NCBI GenBank assembly: GCA_018825305.1
Contig: JAHJEO010000017.1
Location: 1-64,000, forward strand
From: Gammaproteobacteria bacterium
GTDB taxonomy: Bacteria; Pseudomonadota; Gammaproteobacteria; Burkholderiales; Rhodocyclaceae
Reading direction: 5' to 3'
DNA length: 64,000 nt
Shown: positions 1 through 7,842 of the stretch, in pieces
Layout: each line of letters begins with the position of its first letter
How positions within the stretch are numbered: position 1 is the stretch's first letter
The notes under the pieces: model-generated
Databases searched by the model: none
The model's input: the letters and a program-made list of their open reading frames with translations, nothing else
What the model was told of the DNA's origin: nothing
Translations under genes and position numbers: made by a program

Positions 1-87
1 CGTATGCCGCCAGCCAAGTTCGCCGCATTGCATCGGCAGCATGCTGCCGATGCAATGCACATACCACCCACCGAAGAAATCCTTTAA
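1..87 (+). CDS. possible 3' end of a truncated coding region (partial)
   Basis: An open frame enters from the left edge and stops at TAA 85-87, giving about 28 residues that end in the peptide HIPPTEEIL. No family is recognised. It has the look of a C-terminal tail, and the 34-bp palindrome at 25-58 would lie inside it. It belongs to the AT-richer stretch left of the displaced tRNA piece, so it may be the last gene of an integrated element. It could equally be chance open frame. Confidence 0.25.
   Translation, partial: RMPPAKFAALHRQHAADAMHIPPTEEIL
25..58. repeat. perfect 34-bp palindrome
   Basis: The left half reads GCATTGCATCGGCAGCA and the right half is its exact reverse complement, with no central spacer. 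As RNA it would fold into a long hairpin with a minimal loop. No T-run follows, so it is not a classical terminator. It lies near the inner edge of the presumed integrated element. Its role is unknown. Confidence 0.8.
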
Positions 88-111
88 CCTTGCAACCGGA
101 CTTCCTGACTG

Positions 112-387
112 TTGGTATGGCTACGGGGGGCAGGTCAGGAGGAATACTCGGTCACTTTGTCAGTTGACGAGTGGGAACTTGTAAAGCGTGGCGAATACGT
201 GAAAGTAAAAGGTGCTGGTATCAGTCTTGTTGAAGGTAGGTTGCTACAGGACTATTGGGAATTCTTTGGCGGCATCGGAGGACGATTTAGCTACAGCATT
301 GATTGGGCTGATGGCGGCGAAATTGAGGAAGAATACGCAAACAACCTTGTTGCCTACAACATTAAGGATATCGACGCGATCGACTGA
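112..387 (+). CDS. hypothetical small acidic protein in the presumed mobile region
   Basis: This frame gives 91 residues from a TTG at 112. A second TTG at 157 lies 14 nt after a good AGGAGG (137-142) and may be the real start, giving 76 residues. The product is acidic, rich in aromatic residues and glycine, with alternating strand-like segments and no membrane segment or signal peptide. Codon use is less GC-biased than in the rest of the window. No family is recognised. Small strand-rich acidic proteins next to truncated genes in mobile DNA are often immunity or antitoxin proteins, but nothing here proves that. Confidence 0.4.
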   Translation: MVWLRGAGQEEYSVTLSVDEWELVKRGEYVKVKGAGISLVEGRLLQDYWEFFGGIGGRFSYSIDWADGGEIEEEYANNLVAYNIKDIDAID

Positions 388-626
388 TTCACTCCGCAAA
401 AAACGTCGTTAAACGCTGTGCTTGCCCCGTCCGAATGCTGCGATACCCAGCAGTTCGTTTTGTGCGCTTGTAGGGTGCCTAGCAAGCGACAGTGAGGCCC
501 ACGCTACTGCTATCATCCGCCTTTAAGTGCCTGATAGCAAAGCAATGCACTTACACACTTTGCTACACACCAAGGAATTCTGTCTATAATGCCTTGATTA
601 TAAAAGACATTATTTGAGCGTCTTTT
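388..626. other. AT-richer gene-free stretch ending at the tRNA fragment
   Basis: No convincing gene was seen on either strand. The composition is visibly more AT-rich than the remainder, especially 525-626. At its right end lies an inverted repeat, AAAAGAC (602-608) and GTCTTTT (620-626), whose second arm abuts the first base of the tRNA-identical block. This is what the end of a tRNA-integrated element would look like. Confidence 0.5.
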
Positions 627-671
627 CTCATAATCCTTTGGTCCTGGGTTCGAGTCCCAGCGGGCCCACCA
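627..671 (+). other. displaced 3' fragment of a CAU-anticodon tRNA gene (probable att site)
   Basis: The block begins with the anticodon loop CTCATAA, continues with the 3' strand of the anticodon stem (TCCTT), a 5-nt variable loop, a perfect T arm (CTGGG/CCCAG around TTCGAGT), a 7-nt acceptor 3' strand (CGGGCCC), A, and an encoded CCA. The matching 5' half (acceptor GGGCCCG, D arm, 5' anticodon stem) is absent upstream: the five bases before the loop, CTTTT, do not pair with TCCTT. Identity that starts exactly at the anticodon loop and runs to the 3' end is the usual footprint of a tyrosine-recombinase element integrated in a tRNA gene. The sequence most resembles tRNA-Ile2 (lysidine type), with tRNA-Met the alternative. 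Confidence 0.7.
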
Positions 672-921
672 TAAACTCAAAGACTACTGAGCCGCCTTTC
701 AAGCGGCTCCGTCTTGAGCGTAACGGAAACGTGGGAGATGCACCACGTTTCCACTCTAAGTGCGCATGCTTGCGCAATCCCGGTCCCTTTCCGGTTGCCT
801 CGAAGCTGCGGCCGGTTTTCTTGCTACCATGCACTTGCAATGGGCACTGCGCGCCGCCCATCCTTTCTCGGGGCTGGCGGCTGCCTGATCCGTGCCATGA
901 AACACATCATGGAGATCACGA
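672..921. other. gene-free leader upstream of the MscS-like gene, with two inverted repeats
   Basis: No gene was seen. One dyad is GAGCCGC (689-695)/GCGGCTC (703-709) just behind the tRNA fragment, a plausible relic of the original tRNA terminator though it lacks a T-run. A stronger one is the perfect 10-bp arm pair GGAAACGTGG (725-734)/CCACGTTTCC (743-752) with an 8-nt loop, about 170 bp before the MscS-like start. The latter could be an operator or a leader hairpin of the mscS-mgtE-pqi operon. Confidence 0.5.
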
Positions 922-1761
922 ATGGAAGTCTTCTCGCAGTGGCATGATGTCCTCGCCGGCGTTCTTGGCCAAACGCTGGAACGGCTGGCACTCTACCTGC
1001 CGAATGTTCTCGGGGCGTTCCTGCTGCTGTTTTTCGGCTGGATCGTCGCCCACGCCTTGCGAGCGACCGCGGTGCGCCTGACCCAACTGGGCGAACGCGC
1101 CCTGGTGCGACTCGTTCCCGGCCGTGCGACAGCACCGAAGCAATTCTCCAGCGCTTCGGCAAAAGTCCTCGGGAGCGTCATCTTCTGGGTTGTGATGTTG
1201 TTTTTCCTCGCCGCTGCGACGCAAGTCCTCGGCCTGCATACTTTCACCGCGTGGATCGCCCGTGTCGTGGACTACCTGCCGACGGTCTTCGCCGGTTTGC
1301 TCATCATCGTTGCCGGATTCCTGGTCAGCCGGCTGGTGCGGGATGTGGTGGAGGCTGCGGCGGCCGGTGCGGGAGAACGGCAGCGCCAGCTGATGGGACG
1401 CGTCGTCCAGGCCGTGATACTTGTAACCGCCATTCTCGTCGGTGCCGAGCAGATCGGCATCAAGGTGACGTTTCTCGTCATCCTCGCCGCAGCCGCAGGC
1501 ATCGCGCTGGTTGGCGCAGTCGCCCTGGCGCTCAGTCTCGGCGCACGCGAGTACGTCGCCAATCTGATCGGCGGACACTACCTGCGGCAACGCTACAGCG
1601 TCGGCCAGCATATTCTGGTGACAGGCCACGAGGGCCGGATCCTGGAGCTGACCGATACGACGGTGGTACTCGAGACTGCCGCCGGGCGCACCAGCCTGCC
1701 GGCAAAGGTTTTCAACGAGCAGGCTATCGTGCTGCTGGTGAGCGAGGCACGCAATGACTAG
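922..1761 (+). CDS. MscS-family small mechanosensitive channel-like protein
   Basis: A 279-residue inner-membrane protein. An N-terminal amphipathic stretch precedes about five hydrophobic helices (near residues 27-47, 80-100, 118-138, 165-183 and 188-208), the last being a glycine/alanine-rich pore-like helix. It is followed by a soluble beta-rich stretch (about 215-275) with the GGHYLRQRYSVGQ and GRILELTDTTVVLE patterns typical of the MscS middle domain. It is shorter than large MscK types and resembles MscS proteins with added conserved TM helices. The ATG has GGAG about 9 nt upstream. Its last 8 bp overlap the next gene, starting a tightly coupled run with MgtE and Pqi genes that suggests a role in envelope and ion homeostasis. 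Confidence 0.8.
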   Translation: MEVFSQWHDVLAGVLGQTLERLALYLPNVLGAFLLLFFGWIVAHALRATAVRLTQLGERALVRLVPGRATAPKQFSSASAKVLGSVIFWVVMLFFLAAATQVLGLHTFTAWIARVVDYLPTVFAGLLIIVAGFLVSRLVRDVVEAAAAGAGERQRQLMGRVVQAVILVTAILVGAEQIGIKVTFLVILAAAAGIALVGAVALALSLGAREYVANLIGGHYLRQRYSVGQHILVTGHEGRILELTDTTVVLETAAGRTSLPAKVFNEQAIVLLVSEARND

Positions 1762-2596
1762 CAGCGAGGACCTGACCTTCGCGTTTCTCGAAACGCATCC
1801 GGCGGACGCCGCCCGGGTGCTGGAACGGCTCGCGCCCGCATCGGCGGCGGCACTGCTGCAATCGACGCCGCTGCGGCTGGTGGCGCCGGTACTGCGCCAG
1901 ATGCTGCCTATTTCCGGGGCCCGCTGCCTCGAACTTCTCGATGACACCGAAACGGCAGGGCTGCTGCGCGGCGTGGGTGCGCAGGCCGGGGTCGCGCTAC
2001 TGCGATTCCTCGGCGCGGAACGCCGCGCGCGCCTGCTGGCGCAACTGCCCACCGCACTCACCATTGCCTACGACCTGCTGCTCGGGTATCCGGAGGGAAC
2101 GGTTGGTGCCTGGATGGATCCACGCGCACTCGCACTGCCATCGGACATGACCGCGAGCGAATCGCTCGAACGCGTGCGACGCGCCGATGAGTCGCTGATT
2201 GCCGACCCCTACGTCATCGATCGGAATCAACGCCTGCTCGGATACGTCGAGCTTGCCGATTTGCTGCGGGCGAATGCGGGGACACCGCTCACGCGGCTGG
2301 TACGGACAAGTCCGCACCGGCTGCCGGCCCAGTCTCTGCTGGCTGGATTGCGCGACCATCCGGGTTGGCGCGAGGCTTCGGCGCTTCCCGTAGTCGATCG
2401 CGGCGACAGGCTGGTCGGCGCGATCACGCATGCCGCGCTGCAGAGGGCGCTTGCGACCGAGCAACGCATATCGACGCCACGCCACCCCGGAAATACCCTG
2501 TCCGGAATCGCCGGGGCTTACTGGTTCGGTGTGGCCGCCCTGATCCAGGCGGTCGTTGGCCTGCTTCCCGACGAGCGCAGCAAGGGCGAACCGTGA
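1754..2596 (+). CDS. MgtE N-domain/CBS protein lacking the transporter domain
   Basis: A 280-residue protein. Residues about 10-115 are an MgtE intracellular N-domain-like helical repeat (alternating leucine/alanine helices). This is followed by the GxWMDPRALALPSDMTA element, which matches the boundary before the CBS pair in MgtE, and by two weak CBS motifs (YVIDRNQRLLGYVELADLL; LPVVDRGDRLVGAI). The five-helix Mg2+ channel is missing; only one C-terminal hydrophobic helix (about 250-270) remains. It overlaps the channel-like gene by 8 bp and the full MgtE by 4 bp (GTGA). I infer a soluble or peripheral regulatory partner of MgtE, perhaps from duplication and truncation. Confidence 0.75.
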   Translation: MTSSEDLTFAFLETHPADAARVLERLAPASAAALLQSTPLRLVAPVLRQMLPISGARCLELLDDTETAGLLRGVGAQAGVALLRFLGAERRARLLAQLPTALTIAYDLLLGYPEGTVGAWMDPRALALPSDMTASESLERVRRADESLIADPYVIDRNQRLLGYVELADLLRANAGTPLTRLVRTSPHRLPAQSLLAGLRDHPGWREASALPVVDRGDRLVGAITHAALQRALATEQRISTPRHPGNTLSGIAGAYWFGVAALIQAVVGLLPDERSKGEP

Positions 2597-3900
2597 ACCC
2601 CGGCGCCGAAGCGGCGGTAGCCGCTCTCAACCTGCACTTCTTGCTCGACTATCCGCGGGAAGCAGCAAGGCGCATCGAAGCCATGCCGCCACGCGAAGTT
2701 AGCGCGATGCTGGCGGCCCAGCCAGTGCACGCAGTGCTTCCGGTGTGGCAAAACCTCGCCACCGATGTCGAGCAGGCGGTGTTCGGCGAACTGCCGGAGC
2801 CGCAGGCCACGGAATTGCTGGCCGAACTCGAACCGGCGCGCAGCGCAGCGCTGCTCAACCGCCTTGACGACGAAGATCGCGACCGTTTCATGGCGCTGCT
2901 CAATCCGCAGGTTGCCGCCGAGATACGTGCGTTGATGGCTTACCCGACCGATTCGGCCGGCCAGTTGATGGATCCGCGCGTACTCGCCTTTCGTGGCGAA
3001 CTCACCGCCCACGAGGCGCTGGCGCGTTTGCGGCAGACCAGGCGGCGCGGATTGCGCGAGTTGTATTTGATCGACGACGACGGCAGGCTCGATGGTTGCG
3101 TCGACATCCAGGACCTTGCACTCGCGGAACCGGACGAAACACTGGGCCGGATCGCGCGCCGGATCACCGATGCCGTGCAGGACACCGCGCCACGCGAGGA
3201 TGTAGTGGAGAAGATGCAGCAGGACACCGTGGTCGACCTGCCGGTAATCGACTTCGACGGCCGGCTGGTCGGTGCCATCCGCCAGGCCAAGCTGGCCTCG
3301 GCCGTACAGCAGGAAACCACGCTGGACATCCAGACCATGGTCGGCGCGAGCCGCGACGAGCGCGCCCTGTCCGCTGCCACATTCGCGGTAGCCAAGCGTT
3401 TGCCGTGGCTGCAGATCAACCTCATCACAGCCTTTCTGGCGGCCTCCGTCGTCGGTTTGTTCGAGAGCACGATCGCCAAATACACGGCGCTCGCGGTCCT
3501 GCTGCCGGTGGTTGCAGGTCAGGCGGGAAATGCCGGAGCGCAGGCGCTGGCCGTCACCATGCGCGGGCTGGTGTTGCGCGAGATCAGCCTGCGCCATTGG
3601 CGCAGGGTGGTGTTCAAGGAGTTGAATGTCGGGCTAATGAACGGGCTTGCCGTCGCCGCCACCACCGCGATCGGCGTGTATGTCTGGAGCCGGTCCGTCG
3701 GGCTGGTGCTGATCATCGTGGCCGCAATGGTGATCTCGATGGTCGCCGCCGGCTTTGCCGGTGCGCTGGTGCCGATCATGCTGCAGCGCTTTGGCCAGGA
3801 TCCCGCGCAGTCATCCTCGATCATCCTTACGACCGTTACCGATGTCGTCGGCTTTTTTTCCTTCCTCGGCATTGCTACGCTGTTCTCCACGCTGCTTTGA
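2593..3900 (+). CDS. mgtE: magnesium transporter MgtE
   Basis: 435 residues from a GTG that overlaps the preceding stop by 4 bp. Domains in order: MgtE N superhelical domain (about 10-125), two CBS domains (about 130-255; DLPVIDFDGRLVGAI in the second), a connecting helix, then the membrane domain of about five helices (270-435) with the family signature around LPVVAGQAGNAGAQALAVTMRGL. MgtE proteins are dimeric Mg2+-gated channels of the inner membrane, closed by Mg2+ binding to the N and CBS domains. Length is normal. It is co-transcribed with a truncated paralogue upstream and pqi genes downstream. Confidence 0.9.
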   Translation: MNPGAEAAVAALNLHFLLDYPREAARRIEAMPPREVSAMLAAQPVHAVLPVWQNLATDVEQAVFGELPEPQATELLAELEPARSAALLNRLDDEDRDRFMALLNPQVAAEIRALMAYPTDSAGQLMDPRVLAFRGELTAHEALARLRQTRRRGLRELYLIDDDGRLDGCVDIQDLALAEPDETLGRIARRITDAVQDTAPREDVVEKMQQDTVVDLPVIDFDGRLVGAIRQAKLASAVQQETTLDIQTMVGASRDERALSAATFAVAKRLPWLQINLITAFLAASVVGLFESTIAKYTALAVLLPVVAGQAGNAGAQALAVTMRGLVLREISLRHWRRVVFKELNVGLMNGLAVAATTAIGVYVWSRSVGLVLIIVAAMVISMVAAGFAGALVPIMLQRFGQDPAQSSSIILTTVTDVVGFFSFLGIATLFSTLL

Positions 3901-4526
3901 GCACTCCCTTGGAAACGCCTCCCGCAGCTTTCGTCGCCTGTCTCGAATGCGACCTGCTGCACCGCCGGACGCCACTGCCACCAGGCGGCGAAGCGCGCTG
4001 CAAGCGCTGCGGCGCCCGCCTCTACCGGGCGGCGCCAGCGGACGCCAATGAACGTGCGCTGGCACTGGCACTCACCGCCTGCATCCTCTTCATCGTCGCC
4101 AATGCCTATCCCATCGTCGGACTCGACGTGCAGGGCGTGCGAAACAGCGCGACGCTTTTCGGCGCGGTGGAATCGCTGTGGGACGACGAGGCCCGCGCCG
4201 TTGCTGTGCTGGTATTCGTCACCACGATACTGGTGCCGGCAGCGGAACTCATCGGCCTGACCTGGGTGCTGCTGGCATTGCGTCAGGGCGAACGCGGATA
4301 CGGCGCGGTGCCGCTGTTGCACTTCATCGAGAGCGTCAAGCCCTGGGCCATGGTCGAAGTGTTCGTGCTCGGTGTGCTGGTGTCGCTGGTCAAGCTCGCG
4401 CACATAGCGATTATCGAGCCTGGCGTGGCACTGTTTTCCTTCGGTGGGCTGATGTTGTTCATCGCCGCGGCATCTGCTGCCTTCGACCCCGACGCGGCAT
4501 GGTCGCAACTGGAGGCCACACAATGA
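3897..4526 (+). CDS. pqiA: PqiA-like membrane protein, first half
   Basis: About 209 residues from TTG 3897, which overlaps the mgtE stop (TTGA). TTG 3909 is an alternative, and neither has a clear Shine-Dalgarno. An N-terminal rubredoxin-like zinc ribbon (CLECDLLHR...CKRCGARLY) is followed by four hydrophobic helices, the PqiA single-domain layout. In E. coli PqiA two such domains are fused; here they are two consecutive genes. Pqi proteins form an inner-membrane to outer-membrane lipid transport system with the MCE protein PqiB and lipoprotein PqiC. The stop overlaps the next ATG by 4 bp. Confidence 0.85.
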   Translation: MSTPLETPPAAFVACLECDLLHRRTPLPPGGEARCKRCGARLYRAAPADANERALALALTACILFIVANAYPIVGLDVQGVRNSATLFGAVESLWDDEARAVAVLVFVTTILVPAAELIGLTWVLLALRQGERGYGAVPLLHFIESVKPWAMVEVFVLGVLVSLVKLAHIAIIEPGVALFSFGGLMLFIAAASAAFDPDAAWSQLEATQ

Positions 4527-5155
4527 ATGCCGTGCCGACCGCCGCAGGCATGGGCTTGCTTTCCTGCGAGGTCTGCCGCCTGGTGAGCCGCGCGCCCGCG
4601 CCGGGTGGCGATGCACATTGCCCGCGCTGCGGAGCCACGCTGCACGCACGCAAACCCGCAAGCCTGGCGCGCACCTGGTCATTCCTCATCGCCGCGATGC
4701 TGCTCTACGTCCCGGCCAACACGCTGCCGATCATGGACACAAGTTCGCTCTTCGGCACTCAGCGCGATACCATTGTCTCCGGCGTGGCGTTCCTGTGGAC
4801 TTCGGGTTCGTTCGTCCTTGCCGCGCTGGTATTCTTCGCCAGCGTGATGGTGCCGCTGGCGAAAATGATTGCACTTGCCGTGCTGGCCGGTTCGGTACAG
4901 GTGCGCTCGGTCAGGAATCGGCGGACGCGGACGCGGCTTTTTCGCCTGGTCGAATTCATTGGCCGCTGGTCGATGCTCGACATCTATGTAGTCACGATAC
5001 TGGTGGCACTGGTTCAGGTGAACACACTTGCCACCATTCACGCCGGCCCGGGTGCGGCGGCTTTCGGCGCCGTAGTCGTGCTCACCATGTTCGCCGCCGC
5101 GAGTTTCGATCCGCGCCTGATCTGGGACATGCAGGAAGAAGGAGAACGACCATAG
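4523..5155 (+). CDS. pqiA: PqiA-like membrane protein, second half
   Basis: 210 residues with the same plan as the gene before it: zinc ribbon (CEVCRLVSR...CPRCGATLH) near residues 15-45, then four membrane helices, including the LYVPANTLPIMDTSSLFG stretch characteristic of PqiA. ATG 4523 overlaps the previous stop (ATGA). Together the two genes correspond to the two halves of E. coli PqiA. They presumably form the inner-membrane partner of PqiB in the same operon. Confidence 0.88.
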   Translation: MNAVPTAAGMGLLSCEVCRLVSRAPAPGGDAHCPRCGATLHARKPASLARTWSFLIAAMLLYVPANTLPIMDTSSLFGTQRDTIVSGVAFLWTSGSFVLAALVFFASVMVPLAKMIALAVLAGSVQVRSVRNRRTRTRLFRLVEFIGRWSMLDIYVVTILVALVQVNTLATIHAGPGAAAFGAVVVLTMFAAASFDPRLIWDMQEEGERP

Positions 5156-5202
5156 TCCAGCCACCGAACCATCAGGATCCGGTCCGCATCCCGGAGGCCC
5201 GC

Positions 5203-6789
5203 GTGACGCCGCATCGCCGCTGGTCGCTGCAATTGGTGTGGCTGATCCCGCTTGTCGCCGCGCTGATCGGCGGCTGGCTCGCAGTCAAGGCCGTGCTTGA
5301 ACGTGGTCCGACGATCAACATCACCTTCAGCACCGCCGAAGGACTGGAACCGCAGAAGACTCGTGTCAAGTATCGCAACCTGGACATCGGTCGCGTTACC
5401 GCCGTCGCCTTCTCCGAAGACCGCACAAAGGTCGTCGCCACGCTGGAACTCAGCAAGCAGGCGGAGCCATTCCTGGTCGCGGATACCCGCTTCTGGGTGG
5501 TCCGTCCCCGAGTCAGCGGCACCCAGGTATCCGGCCTGGGCACGCTGCTATCAGGCGCCTACATTGGCATGGATGCCGGTACCTCGACAGAAACGAAGCG
5601 GGAATTCACCGGTCTCGACGTGCCGCCTATCGTCACCGTCGACCTGCCGGGCCGTCATTTCCAGTTGCGCGCGGATGACCTCGGTTCGCTGGATGTCGGT
5701 TCGCCGATATATTTCCGCCGCATCCAGGTCGGCTCCATCGTCGCCTACGAACTCGATCCGAACGGCGCAGGCGTAAAGCTGCGGGCATTCGTCAATGCGC
5801 CCTACGACCATCACGTCAAGGCCGACACGCGCTTCTGGCAGGCCAGCGGCTTCGACGTCGCCCTCGATGCCAGCGGAATTCGCCTGAACACCGAATCGGT
5901 GACCTCAATGCTGATGGGCGGCGTTGCCTTCCAGACGCCCGCCGAATCCGTCAAGGCGCCGCCAGCGCCGGCCAACGCCAATTTCGCGCTATACCCGGAT
6001 CGCGGCATGGCGATGCGCCTTCCCGATACCGCCGAAGAGACCTACCACGTGATCTTCGCCGAGTCGGTTCGCGGCTTGTCGGTCGGTGCGCCCGTGGACT
6101 TTCGTGGCGTGGTGATCGGGGAAGTCAGTGCCATCGATGTCGACTTCGATCCGAAGCAAGGCGATGTGCGCATTCCCGTGGAGATCAGGCTTTACCCCGA
6201 CCGCCTGCGCGGCAAGGCAAAGAACGCCGTCGCGGACCCCGGAATTCTCATCGAGAAGCTGGTCGATCGCGGACTGCGCGCCCAACTGCGCAACGGCAGC
6301 CTGCTCACCGGGCAATTGTTCGTCGCCCTCGATTTCTTTCCGGACGAACCGAAGGCCAAGGTGCTACGGCGCGCCGGGCGTGCCGAAATTCCTGCCGTGG
6401 CAGGAAGCCTGCAGGAACTGCAGGCCACACTGCTCGGCCTTGCGCGCAAGATCGACAAATTGCCGATTGAGGCCGTGGTCGCAGACCTCCGCAAGTCATT
6501 GCAGGCACTCGAAAGCGCCCTTGGCGCGACAGAACGCACGGCCAAGCGAATCGATGGTGACCTGACTCCGCAGGCGATGCGTACCCTGGCCGACCTGAGC
6601 CGCACCCTAACCACCACCGAGCACGCAGTCGAAGCCCTGTCTGCAGAAAATGCGCCGATGCAGCGCGATTTGCGCGAAACGCTGCGCGAGATATCCCGTG
6701 CCGCGGAGGCCTTGCGCGGTCTCGCAGACTATCTCGAGCGCAATCCGGGGGCGATTCTGCGTGGCCGTGGGGAGGAGCCACCGAAATGA
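5203..6789 (+). CDS. pqiB: PqiB-like MCE (MlaD-family) lipid transport protein
   Basis: 528 residues from GTG 5203, chosen because GGAGG lies 5 nt upstream and the frame further up has no usable start. An N-terminal signal anchor (about 10-30) is followed by three MCE domains (near 35-130, 150-245 and 265-380) and a C-terminal helical part rich in heptad leucines (about 400-515). PqiB hexamers form a periplasm-spanning tube that conducts phospholipid between membranes. The three-MCE layout matches PqiB rather than MlaD (one) or LetB (seven). It is coupled by ATGA to the PqiC lipoprotein. Confidence 0.9.
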   Translation: MTPHRRWSLQLVWLIPLVAALIGGWLAVKAVLERGPTINITFSTAEGLEPQKTRVKYRNLDIGRVTAVAFSEDRTKVVATLELSKQAEPFLVADTRFWVVRPRVSGTQVSGLGTLLSGAYIGMDAGTSTETKREFTGLDVPPIVTVDLPGRHFQLRADDLGSLDVGSPIYFRRIQVGSIVAYELDPNGAGVKLRAFVNAPYDHHVKADTRFWQASGFDVALDASGIRLNTESVTSMLMGGVAFQTPAESVKAPPAPANANFALYPDRGMAMRLPDTAEETYHVIFAESVRGLSVGAPVDFRGVVIGEVSAIDVDFDPKQGDVRIPVEIRLYPDRLRGKAKNAVADPGILIEKLVDRGLRAQLRNGSLLTGQLFVALDFFPDEPKAKVLRRAGRAEIPAVAGSLQELQATLLGLARKIDKLPIEAVVADLRKSLQALESALGATERTAKRIDGDLTPQAMRTLADLSRTLTTTEHAVEALSAENAPMQRDLRETLREISRAAEALRGLADYLERNPGAILRGRGEEPPK

Positions 6790-7379
6790 TGCGCAACCTG
6801 TCGCTAGTCCTGTCGTTGGCACTGCTCGCCGGCTGCGAAACCCCGGCGAAGACGCGCTACTACACTTTGTCCGGCGGTGCTGCCGCGTTGAGCACGCAGG
6901 CTGCGAAATCAGACTACCGCGTGGCGATCGGCCCGGTTACGGTTCCGGAGGCACTGGACCGGCTGCAAATCGTACTGCGCGTCGCGCCGAATCGCTACGA
7001 GATATCGGACACCGATGGCTGGTCTGCGCCGCTGAAGCGGGAGATCCCGCGCGTCGTCGCCGAAGTGGTCGCGCAGCGGTTGCCCGCCGCGCACGTCGCC
7101 GCACACTTGCAGCATGGCGGACAGGGCGCGGATTATCAGGTGTTGATCGATGTAGTGCGGCTCGAGTCGATTCCAAACGACTCCACCGTTCTCGAAGCGA
7201 CATGGAGCGTGACAAGTTCCACCGGCAAGCGCCTGCGCGAGGCACCATTCTCCACCGCCGTCACGGTCACGGCCCCCGGCGTCGAGCCCCTCGTCGCAGC
7301 ACACCGCCAGGCGCTGGTTTCACTGGGGAGCGAAATCGCCAGGGCTTTGGATTCACTCGCACAGGCGAAGCGGCAATAG
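6786..7379 (+). CDS. pqiC: PqiC-like outer-membrane lipoprotein (ABC-type transport auxiliary)
   Basis: 197 residues. It has a lipoprotein signal peptide with lipobox LLAGC (Cys17) and the typical TRYYTLS sequence just after it, then a compact alpha/beta domain as in the YmbA/DUF330 family. In E. coli PqiC sits on the inner face of the outer membrane and docks to PqiB. It overlaps pqiB by 4 bp and is the last gene of the operon; a 63-bp gap follows. Confidence 0.88.
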   Translation: MMRNLSLVLSLALLAGCETPAKTRYYTLSGGAAALSTQAAKSDYRVAIGPVTVPEALDRLQIVLRVAPNRYEISDTDGWSAPLKREIPRVVAEVVAQRLPAAHVAAHLQHGGQGADYQVLIDVVRLESIPNDSTVLEATWSVTSSTGKRLREAPFSTAVTVTAPGVEPLVAAHRQALVSLGSEIARALDSLAQAKRQ

Positions 7380-7442
7380 GATCGACACCGCCATGTTACC
7401 AACGCATCCGGGTGCGCCCGGCATCAGGGGGAGGCCAGTCAA

Positions 7443-7796
7443 ATGATCGGTCAGCCGGTTGCTTTCGACAAAGCGGAAATGATGGAAAACTTCGCCGGCG
7501 ACGACGAGTTGTTCGCCGAGGTTGCCGCGATATTCATCGAAGACGCGCCGCCGCAACTCGCGGCACTGCAGGCGGCCCTGGATTCCGGAGACTTGGCGGC
7601 ACTGCACGCCGCCGCCCACAAACTCAAGGGCTCGCTCGCGAGCTTCGCCGCCAAACCCGCTTGTGCCGCTGCCAAGACACTTGAGGACGCATGCAAGGTT
7701 GGCGATGCCGGCAATGCTGCGTCCCTCGCCGCCGCTGTCCGCACCGAAACCGAACGCTTCGTCGTCGCCTTGCGCGCGGAACTCGGGAGCCGATAA
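7443..7796 (+). CDS. stand-alone HPt domain protein
   Basis: 117 residues forming one four-helix histidine phosphotransfer domain. His59 in the AAHKLKGSLASF motif is the predicted phospho-accepting residue. There is no kinase, receiver or membrane segment. Such proteins shuttle phosphate between a hybrid histidine kinase and a response regulator. No candidate partner lies next to it, so its pathway cannot be named. It is separated by 63 bp from pqiC and points towards gloA (convergent). Confidence 0.8.
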   Translation: MIGQPVAFDKAEMMENFAGDDELFAEVAAIFIEDAPPQLAALQAALDSGDLAALHAAAHKLKGSLASFAAKPACAAAKTLEDACKVGDAGNAASLAAAVRTETERFVVALRAELGSR

Positions 7797-7842
7797 CCGG
7801 CGAACACGGCGGCGCCCGGAAAACGCTCCGGGCTGTCGCAGC

